A stretch of DNA of 57,552 nucleotides from Hydrogenophaga sp. (GCF_019264445.1 NZ_JAHVAB010000055.1:1-57552), one strand, 5' to 3'. Positions 46,503 to 57,552 are shown, counted from the stretch's first letter. The notes: generated by a model from the sequence alone, not told the origin. Translations and numbers: made by a program.

Positions 46503-47084
46503 ATGACATCTCCTTCTCGCGCGCTCGCGCCATGCCTGTTGATGGCCTTCGCCTTGCTGGGCGCCCTGCCGGCCCAGGCGGAGAAACCCGACTGGGCCGG
46601 CAAGCCTGGTCGCCAGCACGAAAAACACGAGAAGTACGACAAGCACGATCGGCGCGATGACGACCGCCGGGCCGATGACCGACGCGGTGACGACCGCTAC
46701 GACCGCGATGACCGTCGTGAGCGCCCGCGTGCCACGCCGTCGACGAACGTGTCGGTGAACATCCAGATTGGCGGCTACTTCGCCGAGCCCCAGCGCCACG
46801 CCGCATACGCGTACTACGAGCCGCGCTTCAAGGCCGGCAACTGCCCGCCTGGCCTGGCCAGGAAACACAACGGCTGCATGCCACCGGGGCAGGCGAAGAA
46901 GTGGCGCATGGGCCACGCGCTGCCGCGCGATGTCGTCTACTACCCCGTGCCCAACAGCGTGTCGGTGCAGATCGGCCTGCCGCCTCAGGGCTATCAGTAC
47001 GTGCGCGTGGCCGCCGACATCCTCATGATCGCCGTGGGCACCCGGCTGGTGGTGGACGCCATCGAGGACCTGGGGCGGTTCTGA
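46503..47084 (+). CDS. RcnB/CigR-like periplasmic protein with charged repeat region
   Basis: A 193-residue exported protein. Signal peptide ends PAQAEKPDW. Residues about 35-78 are a striking Asp/Arg/Lys/His-rich low-complexity stretch (repeats of HEKYDKHDRRDDDRR type). Residues 85-193 match the RcnB-type domain: WRMGHALPRDVVYYPVPNSV, LPPQGYQYVRVAADILMIAVGTRLVVDAIEDL. RcnB of E. coli takes part in nickel/cobalt homeostasis, and a metal-binding role of the charged stretch is possible but unproven; CigR of Salmonella shares the domain. Transcribed away from the CYTH-CHAD gene across a 194-base gap. Confidence 0.82.
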   Translation: MTSPSRALAPCLLMAFALLGALPAQAEKPDWAGKPGRQHEKHEKYDKHDRRDDDRRADDRRGDDRYDRDDRRERPRATPSTNVSVNIQIGGYFAEPQRHAAYAYYEPRFKAGNCPPGLARKHNGCMPPGQAKKWRMGHALPRDVVYYPVPNSVSVQIGLPPQGYQYVRVAADILMIAVGTRLVVDAIEDLGRF

Positions 47085-47118
47085 CGCTCACCACGGAGAG
47101 CGCGTCTGGCGGGCGCGC

Positions 47119-50286
<3,168 letters not shown>

Positions 50287-50383
50287 GATAAGCCGCCACG
50301 CGGTTTTGCGCCCCTCCGCCCGGCGGGCATTCCGCTTTCGCGGACAATACCCCTCCCCGTACCGCCCCACTGGCCCGCGCCCC

Positions 50384-51634
50384 GTGTCCACCCTGAGCCC
50401 CACCTCCAACCTCCCCACGAGCACCCCGGACGACGACGCCCGCATGACGCCGGCCGAGCGCCGCGCCAGTGCGTCGCTGGCGCTGGTGTTCTCGTTGCGC
50501 ATGCTGGGGCTGTTCATCGTCCTGCCCGTGTTTGCGCTGGAGGCGGCGCGCCTGCCCGGCGGCGATGACGCAGCCCGGGTCGGGCTGGCCATGGGGATGT
50601 ACGGGCTGACGCAGGCGTTCCTGCAGATCCCGCTGGGCCTGGCTTCCGACCGCTTTGGCCGCAAGCCCGTCATCGTGGCGGGCCTGCTGGTGTTCGCGCT
50701 GGGCAGCGGTATCGCGGCCTGGGCGCCCGACCTCACCTGGCTGGCCATCGGCCGGGCCGTGCAGGGTGCCGGTGCCATTTCCGCGGCTGTCACGGCGTTC
50801 CTTGCCGATGTGACCCGCGACTCGGTGCGCACCAAGTCGATGGCGCTGGTGGGCGGCAGCATCGCCCTCATGTTCGCGTTGTCGCTGATATTCGCACCTG
50901 CGCTGGCGGGCTGGGTGGGTCTCTCGGGCATCTTTGCGCTCACGGGCCTGCTGGCGCTGCTGGCCATTGCCATGGTGATATGGGTCGCGCCGGCCGAGCC
51001 ACAGGAGCACCGGCCGTCGGACATGCAACACCTGAGGGCCGGCATGGCCGAGGTGCTGCGCCACCGCGGTTTGATGCGCCTGAATCTGGGTGTGTTTGTG
51101 CTGCACGCCGTGCAACTGGCCATGTGGATGGCGCTGCCCGCGATGCTGGTCAGCGCGGGCCTGGCCAAGGCCAGCCACGGACACCTCTACCTGCCCGCCG
51201 TGGCGGCTTCGCTGGTGGTGATGGGTGGTGTGCTGTTTCCCATGGAACGGCGAGGCCGGCTGCGCGCAGCGTTCTTGCTGGCTGTTGCGCTGATCGGCGC
51301 GGTGCAGCTTGCGCTGTGGGCCCTGGCCGATGCGAGCCCGGGGCTGTGGGCGATGGGCTTGTTGCTGTTCGTGTTCTTCATCGGCTTCAACACCCTTGAA
51401 GCCACCCTGCCCAGCCTGGTCTCCCGGCTGGCACCCGCCCACGCCCGAGGCGCCGCGCTGGGGGTCTACAACACGCTGCAGTCGGTCGGCTTGTTTGTCG
51501 GTGGTGTGGTGGGTGGATGGCTGGCCCATGCACACGGCGCGCAAGGGCTCTTTGCGGTGTGCAGCGTGGCCATGCTGGTGTGGCTCGTTGTGGCCTGGCC
51601 CATGCAGGCGCCTTCGTCAGCGGCCCGGCGCTGA
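50384..51634 (+). CDS. YajR-like MFS transporter
   Basis: A 12-helix MFS carrier of 416 residues (GTG start at 50384) or 396 residues (ATG at 50444). Family features: [27 protein letters not shown], loop 2-3 motif [18 protein letters not shown] (intact motif A) and helix 11 [20 protein letters not shown], as in YajR-type drug-efflux-like proteins, but without the YAM ferredoxin-like domain. A -10-like GACAAT lies at 50343-50348, consistent with either start. Read divergently from uvrA, a usual betaproteobacterial arrangement in which ssb follows; here a ClC gene lies in between on the other strand, overlapping the 3' end by 18 bases. Confidence 0.9.
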   Translation: MSTLSPTSNLPTSTPDDDARMTPAERRASASLALVFSLRMLGLFIVLPVFALEAARLPGGDDAARVGLAMGMYGLTQAFLQIPLGLASDRFGRKPVIVAGLLVFALGSGIAAWAPDLTWLAIGRAVQGAGAISAAVTAFLADVTRDSVRTKSMALVGGSIALMFALSLIFAPALAGWVGLSGIFALTGLLALLAIAMVIWVAPAEPQEHRPSDMQHLRAGMAEVLRHRGLMRLNLGVFVLHAVQLAMWMALPAMLVSAGLAKASHGHLYLPAVAASLVVMGGVLFPMERRGRLRAAFLLAVALIGAVQLALWALADASPGLWAMGLLLFVFFIGFNTLEATLPSLVSRLAPAHARGAALGVYNTLQSVGLFVGGVVGGWLAHAHGAQGLFAVCSVAMLVWLVVAWPMQAPSSAARR

Positions 51635-52993
51635 GCCGTCCCTGCCCGGTGCATCCTGCGCTGGCGCACCCTCCCGAATGGACCGCATCATCAGCTGCGA
51701 CATGGTGCTGTAGAGCGGCCGGCTGATCATGCGCGAGACCAGGCTGGCCAGCAGCGCGCAGGCCATGAGGCTGAGCACCATGCTGTGCCCATCGGTCATT
51801 TCCATCACGATGATCATGGCGGTGATCGGTGTCTGCGTGACAGCCGCCAAAAAGCCGCACATGCCCAGCGCGATCAGGGCCGCGCCATGCGGCGAGTTGA
51901 GCAGCCAGGCCACGTCCGCCCCCACCCCGGCACCCAGCGACAGGCTGGGGCCAAAAATGCCCCCGGGCACGCCCGCCCACGCCGAGAGCCAGGACGCCAC
52001 GAACTTCAGGCCGGTGAACAACAGCGGCTGATGCTCGGCACCGACGGCCCCGGCGTGGTCCAGCAAGCCCTTGGTGTGCTCGTGCCCCACCCCCACCGCC
52101 GCGCCATCGCTGACCACGGCGATCACCGCCACGACGAAGCCGCAGAGGGCAGCAAAGGTCACGGGGCGCTTGCGGCGGTAGGCACAAAAGCGGTCCGGCA
52201 GGCCCGTGAAAGACGCCAGCATGAGGCGCGAGAGCAGACCGCCCAGCAGGCCGGTGGCCAATGCCACCAGCGCGCCGGGCAGAAGCAGGCTCCACGACAA
52301 CACCTCGGCGCGCACCCGGCCGAAATAGGACAGATTGCCAAACGCCGAGACCGCCACCAGCCCGGCGATCACGATGGCCGCCAGCATCAGTCCACTGCTG
52401 CGGTCCTGCAGCCGACGCGAAAGCTCTTCGATGGCGAACACAATCCCGCCGAGCGGCGTGTTGAACGCCGCCGCAATGCCGGCCGCGCCTCCGGCCACCA
52501 GCAGTTCGCGGTGGCTGATGCCGGAGGCCGGCGAGAGCCAGCGGCGCGCATGCAGCATCACCCCGGCCGCCACCTGAACCGATGGCCCTTGACGCCCAAT
52601 CGACAACCCCGCGAGCATGCCCCCCGACACCGCCAGTATCTTGACCACGCTCAGGCGCAACGAGACAAAGCGCGATCGCTCGCGCAGCGGTGTGGCGGGG
52701 TCGAGTGCCGTCAGCACCTGAGGCACGCCCGACCCGGCAGCCCCTGGCGCCCAGCGGCGGATCGCCCACACCACCAGCGCCGTGACCGCGGGCGTCCACA
52801 GCAGCGGCGCCCACCACCACCCGCCGCGAAGCTGGCTGTACAGTGCAAACGCGCCATCGGCCAGCAAGGTGAACACCACCACCGCCAGACCGGCGAGCAC
52901 GGCGTACACCATGACGATGGCCCGGTCCAGCCATTGCCTGCCGCCGCCCATTTCGTCGCGCAGGTTCTGCAGGAAGTCGGGTTCGCCTTTCAT
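51617..52993 (-). CDS. ClC-family chloride channel/transporter with Gln at the gating-Glu position
   Basis: A 458-residue ClC protein with about 18 membrane segments. Signatures: GSGVPQ (Ser88, anion site), GRQGPSVQ (133-140), FNTPLGGIVFAIEE (178-190) and GVPGGIFGPSLSLGA near the C-terminus; a Tyr in RPLYSTMSQLM probably corresponds to the inner anion-binding Tyr. In ClC-ec1 the second motif is GREGP, whose Glu148 is the outer gate and proton acceptor; here it is Gln135 (codon CAA read at 52591-52589). The inner Glu (Glu190) is retained. This predicts loss of proton coupling. No CBS domains. Start ATG at 52993 leads MKGEPDFLQNL. Convergent with the MFS gene, divergent from ssb. Confidence 0.92.
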   Translation of the reverse strand: MKGEPDFLQNLRDEMGGGRQWLDRAIVMVYAVLAGLAVVVFTLLADGAFALYSQLRGGWWWAPLLWTPAVTALVVWAIRRWAPGAAGSGVPQVLTALDPATPLRERSRFVSLRLSVVKILAVSGGMLAGLSIGRQGPSVQVAAGVMLHARRWLSPASGISHRELLVAGGAAGIAAAFNTPLGGIVFAIEELSRRLQDRSSGLMLAAIVIAGLVAVSAFGNLSYFGRVRAEVLSWSLLLPGALVALATGLLGGLLSRLMLASFTGLPDRFCAYRRKRPVTFAALCGFVVAVIAVVSDGAAVGVGHEHTKGLLDHAGAVGAEHQPLLFTGLKFVASWLSAWAGVPGGIFGPSLSLGAGVGADVAWLLNSPHGAALIALGMCGFLAAVTQTPITAMIIVMEMTDGHSMVLSLMACALLASLVSRMISRPLYSTMSQLMMRSIREGAPAQDAPGRDGSAPGR

Positions 52994-53130
52994 GAGCGGC
53001 CAGTGTATCGGCCCAACCCGCTCCCCATGTTCGCCAGGCCGCATGGCGGAACAGTTGCGGCACAATGTCGGACCGTCTCGCGGCCGCGCGCGGGCACGCC
53101 CCCGGGCTCTCTCTTCAGGACATCACCACC

Positions 53131-53625
53131 ATGGCATCCGTCAACAAAGTCATCCTCGTCGGCAACTGCGGCCGCGACCCCGAAATCCGCTACCTGCCCT
53201 CCGGCCAGGCAGTGGCCAATGTGAGCGTGGCCACCTCCAGCCGGCGCAAGGACAAGAACAGCGGCGAGATGATCGAAGACACCCAGTGGCACCGCGTGAC
53301 CTTCTACGACCGTCTCGCCGAGATCGCGGGCGAATACGTCAAGAAGGGCCGCCCGATCTACGTGGAGGGCCGCCTCAAGTACGGCAAATACACCGACCAG
53401 TCCGGCGTCGAGAAAAACACCGTCGACATCATTGCCACCGAGCTGCAATTGCTGGGCGGCCGTGAAGGCATGGGTGGGAGTGATGAAGGCGGTGGGGGTG
53501 GCGGTTACTCGCGCCCTGCGGCCTCGCCACGCGCACCCGCGCCCGCTGCACGCCAGGCACCCGCTGCAGCACCGGCCCGCCAGTCCAGCGGTTTTGACGA
53601 CATGGACGACGACATTCCGTTCTAA
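53131..53625 (+). CDS. ssb: Single-stranded DNA-binding protein
   Basis: Coats single-stranded DNA and recruits replication and repair partners. The 164-residue protein has the OB fold ([68 protein letters not shown]) and, after a Gly/Pro/Ala linker, the conserved acidic tip DDDIPF. ATG at 53131; a CACAAT box about 70 bases upstream may be its -10. Lies on the same strand as the MFS gene, with the ClC gene in between. Confidence 0.97.
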   Translation: MASVNKVILVGNCGRDPEIRYLPSGQAVANVSVATSSRRKDKNSGEMIEDTQWHRVTFYDRLAEIAGEYVKKGRPIYVEGRLKYGKYTDQSGVEKNTVDIIATELQLLGGREGMGGSDEGGGGGGYSRPAASPRAPAPAARQAPAAAPARQSSGFDDMDDDIPF

Positions 53626-53822
53626 GTTCGTCTCTGCGGCCGTCTTCAACGAAGATGGCCTTGCTCCCCCGGTTCTGAATGCCGCCAGGACGCATGCGTT
53701 GTTCGCGGCAGGAAATCCCGGGTCGAGTTGTTCGGGCCACGCTCCTTTCACCACCGTCGCCTGGGTCGCAAGTTCAACGCTTTAGTTGCAATTTGTTACT
53801 CGATCAACACTTTGTTGGAGGC
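53626..53822. other. Intergenic region after ssb, lower G+C, no gene seen
   Basis: About 200 bases with fewer G+C than the preceding 53 kb, particularly the last 60 (TTTAGTTGCAATTTGTTACT). No clear terminator hairpin for ssb is visible. The lower-GC end probably contains the promoter of the following regulator, with TTGCAATTTG and AACACT as poor candidates only. Confidence 0.4.
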
Positions 53823-53825
53823 ATG

Positions 53826-53849
53826 ATGATTTATCCCTCCCCCGGTTGA
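53826..53849 (+). CDS. Seven-codon mini-ORF coupled to the response regulator
   Basis: GGAGG at 53817-53821 is followed by ATGATG; from the second ATG the frame encodes MIYPSPG and ends in TGA at 53847-53849. That TGA overlaps the first ATG of the regulator (TGATG), the classical arrangement for translational coupling. The regulator itself has no good ribosome site. The spacing of the second ATG to GGAGG is short (four bases). Confidence 0.4.
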   Translation: MIYPSPG

Positions 53850-54514
53850 TGCACATGGTCAAAGTCGTCGTTGCTGAAGATCACGCCCTGGTCCGGCAGG
53901 GCATTGGTCTGCTTCTGGGTGCCAGCGGAGGCTTCGAGCTCGTGGCGGAAACGGCCATGGGAAGCGAAGTCGAATTGCTGGTGCAACACCACCGACCCGA
54001 CCTTCTCCTGCTCGACCTCGCCTTGAGCGACAGCTCCGGCATTGAGGTGGCGCGGAAGGTCAAACGCGCAGAACCTCGAACCCGCATCCTGGTTGTGACG
54101 GGCAACGTGTATCCCGGTTCGGTGGCAAACGCATTTGCAGCAGGCGCAGACGGGTTCGTGCTCAAACACGAGCAGGGCGCTGATTTGCTCGAAGCCATTT
54201 ACACCGTGCTCGCGGGCCGTCGTTACATCAGCCCGCAGGTCGCCAAAGCGTTGGGCCCGTCCACCAACCGTCAATCCTTGGGCTCGGACACATCGCAAAG
54301 CCTGACGGGTCGCGAACAGCAGATCGTCCGGATGATTGCCAAAGGCGGCAGCAATCAAGACATTGCAGACGCACTGCACATCAGCGTTCTCACAGCACGC
54401 AAACACAGGCAGAACGTGATGCTCAAGCTCGGCCTGCACAACGGTGCAGAGATCGCCGCCTATGCGATCAAGTCGGGGCTGGCAGAGGCGCCGGACGTCG
54501 GCAGCAACCTGTAG
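53849..54514 (+). CDS. NarL/FixJ-family response regulator
   Basis: A 221-residue regulator (MHMVKVVVAEDHAL; a second ATG at 53855 is also possible). The receiver has the acidic pair Glu10-Asp11, phosphoacceptor Asp56 in LLLLDLALSD and Lys in GFVLKHEQG; the LuxR-type helix-turn-helix (about 152-212) has LTGREQQIVRMIAKGGSNQDIADALHISVLTARKHRQNVMLKLGL. No kinase gene is adjacent; the PAS sensor at 56454 is the nearest candidate partner. Base composition is less GC-rich than upstream. Translation may depend on the mini-ORF before it. Confidence 0.9.
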   Translation: MHMVKVVVAEDHALVRQGIGLLLGASGGFELVAETAMGSEVELLVQHHRPDLLLLDLALSDSSGIEVARKVKRAEPRTRILVVTGNVYPGSVANAFAAGADGFVLKHEQGADLLEAIYTVLAGRRYISPQVAKALGPSTNRQSLGSDTSQSLTGREQQIVRMIAKGGSNQDIADALHISVLTARKHRQNVMLKLGLHNGAEIAAYAIKSGLAEAPDVGSNL

Positions 54515-54696
54515 GCGATTCGGCGCAAGGCGCTTGAATTTGCTGGGGCTTTTTCGCCTCCCAGCAAAATAGTGCTCATGCATTATGGAGACCAACTCCC
54601 TGCAAACCGATACTTTCCTCACGGTGATTGCGAGGGTTCTGGCGAAATAAGTCCGGACTTTGCAATAGATGTCAACGCAGTCGAATGAGGTCCATC

Positions 54697-55113
54697 ATGA
54701 GCATGCATGCAGTGACGCAAGAGGTCATCAAACGCCTTGGGTTCAAGCAGCCCACCCCCATGCGTGCCGACGACCAGGATATCGACTCGGAGATGAATCC
54801 CAGCTCCATCCCCGACGACTACAAGGAGCTCATCGCGCAGTGCTTCTGCCTGATGGGGCTGCCTGCCGATCAGATCAGCATCCAGGTCAGACCGGTGGGC
54901 GTGCGGTCTTCTGGCCTTGAGGTCTACGCAGCCTTCATCAAGGTGACGCGGTGGGATGAGGCCGTGATCAGCGTGCTCAGCAAAATGCCCTTGATCGAGA
55001 AGAAGATCGATCGCCTCATCAAGCAAAGCAGCATGGCGCGCTACAGCAGCTTCGCAGGGCTCTGGTTTCGCTCGCCGCCGTCACAAGACAGAATTGTGAT
55101 CAACATGCATTGA
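54697..55113 (+). CDS. Hypothetical protein, no recognised family
   Basis: A 138-residue soluble protein I do not recognise. It begins MSMHAVTQEVIKRLGFKQ, contains SSIPDDYKELIAQCFCLMGLPADQISIQVRPVG (looks like a helix followed by a strand) and SGLEVYAAFIKVTRWDEAVISVLSKMPLIEKKIDRLIKQSS, ending FAGLWFRSPPSQDRIVINMH. An alternating strand-helix pattern suggests a small alpha/beta domain. ATG at 54697 has GAGGT five bases upstream; an in-frame ATG at 54685 is weaker. It follows the regulator by 182 bases and is convergent with the TolC-like gene. Confidence 0.65.
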   Translation: MSMHAVTQEVIKRLGFKQPTPMRADDQDIDSEMNPSSIPDDYKELIAQCFCLMGLPADQISIQVRPVGVRSSGLEVYAAFIKVTRWDEAVISVLSKMPLIEKKIDRLIKQSSMARYSSFAGLWFRSPPSQDRIVINMH

Positions 55114-55166
55114 CCGCCACACGGAAGAACACGGCACGAGCGGGTGATTTCGTCGATGGACCACCG

Positions 55167-56150
55167 TCAGCGCAACCCGAACTGCTCAGGCAACTGCAGC
55201 GCCATCGCGTACATCGCAGCGCGCGCCACACAAGCATCCGACTCGCGCCGCAGCAATTCATTGCGCAGCCCCACCAGATCGAACAGTGCTTGTGCAAATG
55301 CCCCGACGGCGCGCGCACCGACACGGAACTGCGCTTCGGCAATCTGGCGCGCACTGCGAGCCCTGGCCACGCGAGCCTTTGCCAGTTCCCACGCCATTTC
55401 GGCCTGCAAGTACGCCTCTCTGGCCTGCGAAAACCGACCGATGGCCTGGCTGCGAGCCTGGTGCAGCAAAAAGATCCAAGCCGACAACTCATCCGCCGTC
55501 GGGACCACCTGGTCTGGCGAGGCGTCGCGCCGGCGTGCGCCTTCCAGCGCCAGCTGCTTCAAGTGGGCCTGCGTGTTCGGGCAGGCCAGAAGACTGGCCT
55601 GCGCCAATCGATCGATTTCCGCGGCGTCGACCGCGACAAACCCCTCAACACAGTCATCCAGCTGCGAGGGGAGGAAGCGCGTCAACCGCGTGAAATGGCG
55701 ACTGGCGGTTTCCCATTCGTCTGTGGCGAGTTCCACCGCACGACCGGAAGAGGCCAGCCCGTCAGCCAACTGCCGTTGCTCTGCAGAGCCTGACAAACCG
55801 GCACCTGCCCGTGCCCCTACGATGTGCGACACGTTCTCGAGCTTCTTTCGGGTGTTCAGCGTGTTCAGCAATTGGCGCCTGGCGACGTCCACGCCATGGC
55901 ACGCCGCCACGGCCGCGAGAAGCTGCTCATTGAGGCGCCAGGGATCGGTGGGCACGCCAGTCACACCCACCGACTCTCGTTGGCGGATGTGCTGCAACAC
56001 ATCGCGAACGGCGACACGCGGCGGAGCGCCCATCGCCGCAAATACCCTGGGTGGGGGCGTTCGAACCGACGGCCAGAGCGCTTCGACGGGCTCTCGCACC
56101 ATGGCTCTCACAGCACCCCTGCTCCCAACATTGCCGAACACCCCAAGCAT
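55167..56150 (-). CDS. TolC-like helical protein lacking a signal peptide (possibly truncated)
   Basis: A 327-residue, Ala-rich, largely helical protein. The pattern resembles outer-membrane efflux (TolC/LapE) proteins: QRQLADGLASSGRAVELATDEWETASRHFTRLTRFLPSQLD, then an internal start of the second half DAAEIDRLAQASLLACPNTQAH, and the helix pair AWELAKARVARARSARQIAEAQFRVGARAVGAFAQALFDL. But there is no signal peptide or N-terminal strand region: the frame opens only at a TGA at 56208. The ATG at 56150 has AGAGG seven bases before it. It may be a decayed TolC gene, or an unrelated cytoplasmic helical protein. Low certainty. Confidence 0.4.
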   Translation of the reverse strand: MLGVFGNVGSRGAVRAMVREPVEALWPSVRTPPPRVFAAMGAPPRVAVRDVLQHIRQRESVGVTGVPTDPWRLNEQLLAAVAACHGVDVARRQLLNTLNTRKKLENVSHIVGARAGAGLSGSAEQRQLADGLASSGRAVELATDEWETASRHFTRLTRFLPSQLDDCVEGFVAVDAAEIDRLAQASLLACPNTQAHLKQLALEGARRRDASPDQVVPTADELSAWIFLLHQARSQAIGRFSQAREAYLQAEMAWELAKARVARARSARQIAEAQFRVGARAVGAFAQALFDLVGLRNELLRRESDACVARAAMYAMALQLPEQFGLR

Positions 56151-56430
56151 GCCGACGCCTCTCTGTAGACAATCTGTTATTCGAGCTGCTGGCACCGGTA
56201 CCGGCCGTCATCGGTCTTCACGCGCAGCTGTCCGGCGTTCATTCAGATCGATGCCTGGCAAGGCATGCAGTGCCTCTCCCACCAGAAGTTTCGAAGCGCC
56301 GGCCCGCGATACCAATAACACCATTGCACTATTTTCTGGAATAGCGCCAGCGCCCTCCTGTTGGAGATACGTACTTTTTAACGACCGCAGCGAAGGTTGC
56401 CGGCATTGGCCACCGGCGGGCTGCGCGAGC
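56151..56430. other. Divergent intergenic region, no gene seen
   Basis: About 280 bases between the TolC-like gene and the PAS sensor gene. It includes the most AT-rich stretches of the window (56320-56345, ATTGCACTATTTTCTGGAAT; 56370-56381, CGTACTTTTTAACG), likely promoter sequences. Low-complexity frames here show no coding character. Confidence 0.4.
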
Positions 56431-56439
56431 GGGGGGGGG
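56431..56439. repeat. G9 homopolymer tract
   Basis: Nine consecutive G's, 15 bases before the ATG of the PAS sensor gene and within a frame open from 56382 that includes TTG codons. Tracts of this length slip easily during replication. Confidence 0.8.
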
Positions 56440-56453
56440 CAGCGTTGACGCCC

Positions 56454-57552
56454 ATGGCCGACATCCCCTGGACATACCTTCCTGGCATGGCTGCGGAGGT
56501 GCGGCCCGATGGCTCTGTGGCTCAGGCCACCGCCGCATTTTCAGAACGGCTGGGAAGCGCTGTGACGGTGTCAGGCCGCTGGCTGGAAAAAATCGACACT
56601 GTCTCCAGGACCCGTTTCCTTGACGCCCTCGCGCGGCGACAGAACTTCGAGCTTCCACTCGCGGTGGGTTGCACATCGCCAGAGCAGCGAGAGGTTGCGC
56701 TGATGTGCGCTGGCTGGTGGACACCCGACACCGGGTGCTACACCTGCTTCTTCGCAGAAACGAGTCCTGTCGAGGCTTCCCGACGCGCAGCGGTCGCTTC
56801 TTGCCAGCGGCTGGAGCTGGCGTTTGAGCATTTGCCTGTGATGGTCGCGTACCACGGCCCTGGCGCGTTTGGAGAATGCCTGTTCGCCAATCGCCGCTAC
56901 GCCGAGCTGTTCGGTCTGGACCCGCAAGCCATCGTTGGCATGTCGGCACGCCGGATTCTGGGCAATGCGCGGATGCGGGATGTCTTGCGGGACGCCAGAC
57001 CCCTGTTCGAGCGCGGGGTGGCCGTGGTTCAGTCGTGTGACCTGCGCAGGCAGGATGGGACCTGGATGCGCCTGGAGGTCTCACTGGTTCCGGGGATGGA
57101 GCGTGAGCGCGGACACGAGGGTACCTTCGTCCTGGTGATGGACATCACGGAGCGACATGCAGCCGAACGCGAGCTTCGCGAGTCCGAGGTCCGTTTGTCC
57201 AAATTCATGCAGGCGACGGCAGAGGGGCTGGTGTTTCACGAGGACGGGATCGTCACCGACATCAATCCAGTGACATGCGAGATGCTTGGACGCACGTCCG
57301 AACAGATCAAGGGCAGGACGTTCGTGGATCTCCTCACCCCCGAGCACCGCTCGTCGGTCGAAGCTGTGCTCCGCCAGCAGGGAGGTGGGGCATGCGAGAG
57401 CGAACTGATGAACGCCCATGGCGAGAGGATTGCGGTGGAGGTGACGGGTCGCACGATGCTGCGCAACGGTGAACGGCTGCGCATGGTGGTGCTGCGCGAC
57501 ATCCGCGACCGCCTCCAGGCTCAGGCCCGCATCGACGAACTCATCGCCGGCC
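56454..57552 (+). CDS. PAS-domain sensor protein, 3'-truncated by the window end
   Basis: The frame starting MADIPWTYLPGMAAEVRPDGS is open for 366 codons to the end of the window. Residues 1-110 are an irregular PAS-like fold (PDGSVAQATAAFSERLG); 115-235 a PAS domain plus PAC (AFEHLPVMVAYHGPGAFGECLFANRRYAELFG, RRQDGTWMRLEVSLVPG, VLVMDITERHAAERELRESE); 240-355 a second PAS (FMQATAEGLVFHEDGIVTDINPVTCEMLG, ELMNAHGERIAVEVTGR, VVLRDIRDRLQAQARIDELIAG). The output domain is beyond the window; a GGDEF/EAL or a histidine kinase could follow such a linker. No signal peptide or membrane segment is seen, so it is soluble. G9 lies just upstream. Confidence 0.85.
   Translation, partial: MADIPWTYLPGMAAEVRPDGSVAQATAAFSERLGSAVTVSGRWLEKIDTVSRTRFLDALARRQNFELPLAVGCTSPEQREVALMCAGWWTPDTGCYTCFFAETSPVEASRRAAVASCQRLELAFEHLPVMVAYHGPGAFGECLFANRRYAELFGLDPQAIVGMSARRILGNARMRDVLRDARPLFERGVAVVQSCDLRRQDGTWMRLEVSLVPGMERERGHEGTFVLVMDITERHAAERELRESEVRLSKFMQATAEGLVFHEDGIVTDINPVTCEMLGRTSEQIKGRTFVDLLTPEHRSSVEAVLRQQGGGACESELMNAHGERIAVEVTGRTMLRNGERLRMVVLRDIRDRLQAQARIDELIAG

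Noticed and set aside
50287..50383. SOS (LexA) box between uvrA and the MFS gene
   Set aside because: No CTGT-N8-ACAG or close variant is visible in the 97 bases.
50287..51168. Extension of the uvrA frame by nearly 300 codons upstream
   Set aside because: It is antisense to the MFS gene and low in complexity; uvrA homology begins near residue 56 of the chosen start.

Overview
The window is a high-GC (roughly two-thirds G+C) chromosomal segment whose gene set, Bug/TctC receptor, CNPG-rich intergenic repeats and gene orders (purE-purK, tsaB-rimI-udg, uvrA/MFS/ssb) point to a betaproteobacterium of the Comamonadaceae, close to Hydrogenophaga, Acidovorax or Variovorax. This placement is inferred from protein families and repeat types; no database search was possible. 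About 57 genes are supported, most with start sites corrected by Shine-Dalgarno, overlap or promoter evidence.

Layout. 0-3.6 kb: queuosine genes queA and tgt around an exported sugar-dehydrogenase-like beta-propeller; queA has an apparent frameshift and an in-frame repeat insertion. 3.6-9.3 kb (minus strand): a Tat-exported DODA-type dioxygenase, a three-gene membrane/periplasm cluster (YiaAB, small secreted protein, DUF2145), an LplT-PlsC fusion and an alkaline-ceramidase-like membrane hydrolase. 9.4-11.4 kb: HTH regulator and MFS carrier. 11.4-18.5 kb: a compact envelope-stress and signalling island (degenerate receiver, DUF1328, GacA/NarL-type regulator, CsbD, two BON lipoproteins, lone receiver, two tandem CHASE3-like/HisKA_3 kinases, DUF1345, a 54-aa membrane peptide). 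Five intergenic copies of a GacA-box-like palindrome lie at this island, three of them at fixed helical spacing from an identical CTACAGTG promoter element. I regard this as the most promising undescribed regulatory system here.

18.7-28.7 kb: pyruvate kinase, DUF481 barrel, lipoprotein esterase, PAP2 phosphatase, class II aldolase, then an IclR-controlled divergent unit (acyl-CoA ligase plus Bug receptor) with three matching operator palindromes, then purC. 28.9-38.9 kb: CnoX-type thioredoxin, purEK, tsaC/Sua5, SemiSWEET, PBP4, tsaB-rimI-udg, a DMT carrier whose C-terminus is encoded by an 83-bp tandem repeat, and pyrF. Four genes here appear leaderless or nearly so. 39-47 kb: DUF1800/DUF1501 pair, flavin-type oxidase, two overlapping GSTs, CYTH-CHAD protein and an RcnB-like protein. 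47-53.6 kb: uvrA, MFS, a ClC protein whose gating glutamate is glutamine, and ssb.

53.6-57.5 kb has less extreme base composition and unfamiliar genes: a NarL-type regulator preceded by a coupled mini-ORF, an orphan hypothetical, a TolC-like protein without a signal peptide, and the start of a PAS sensor gene that runs off the window and has a G9 tract just upstream.
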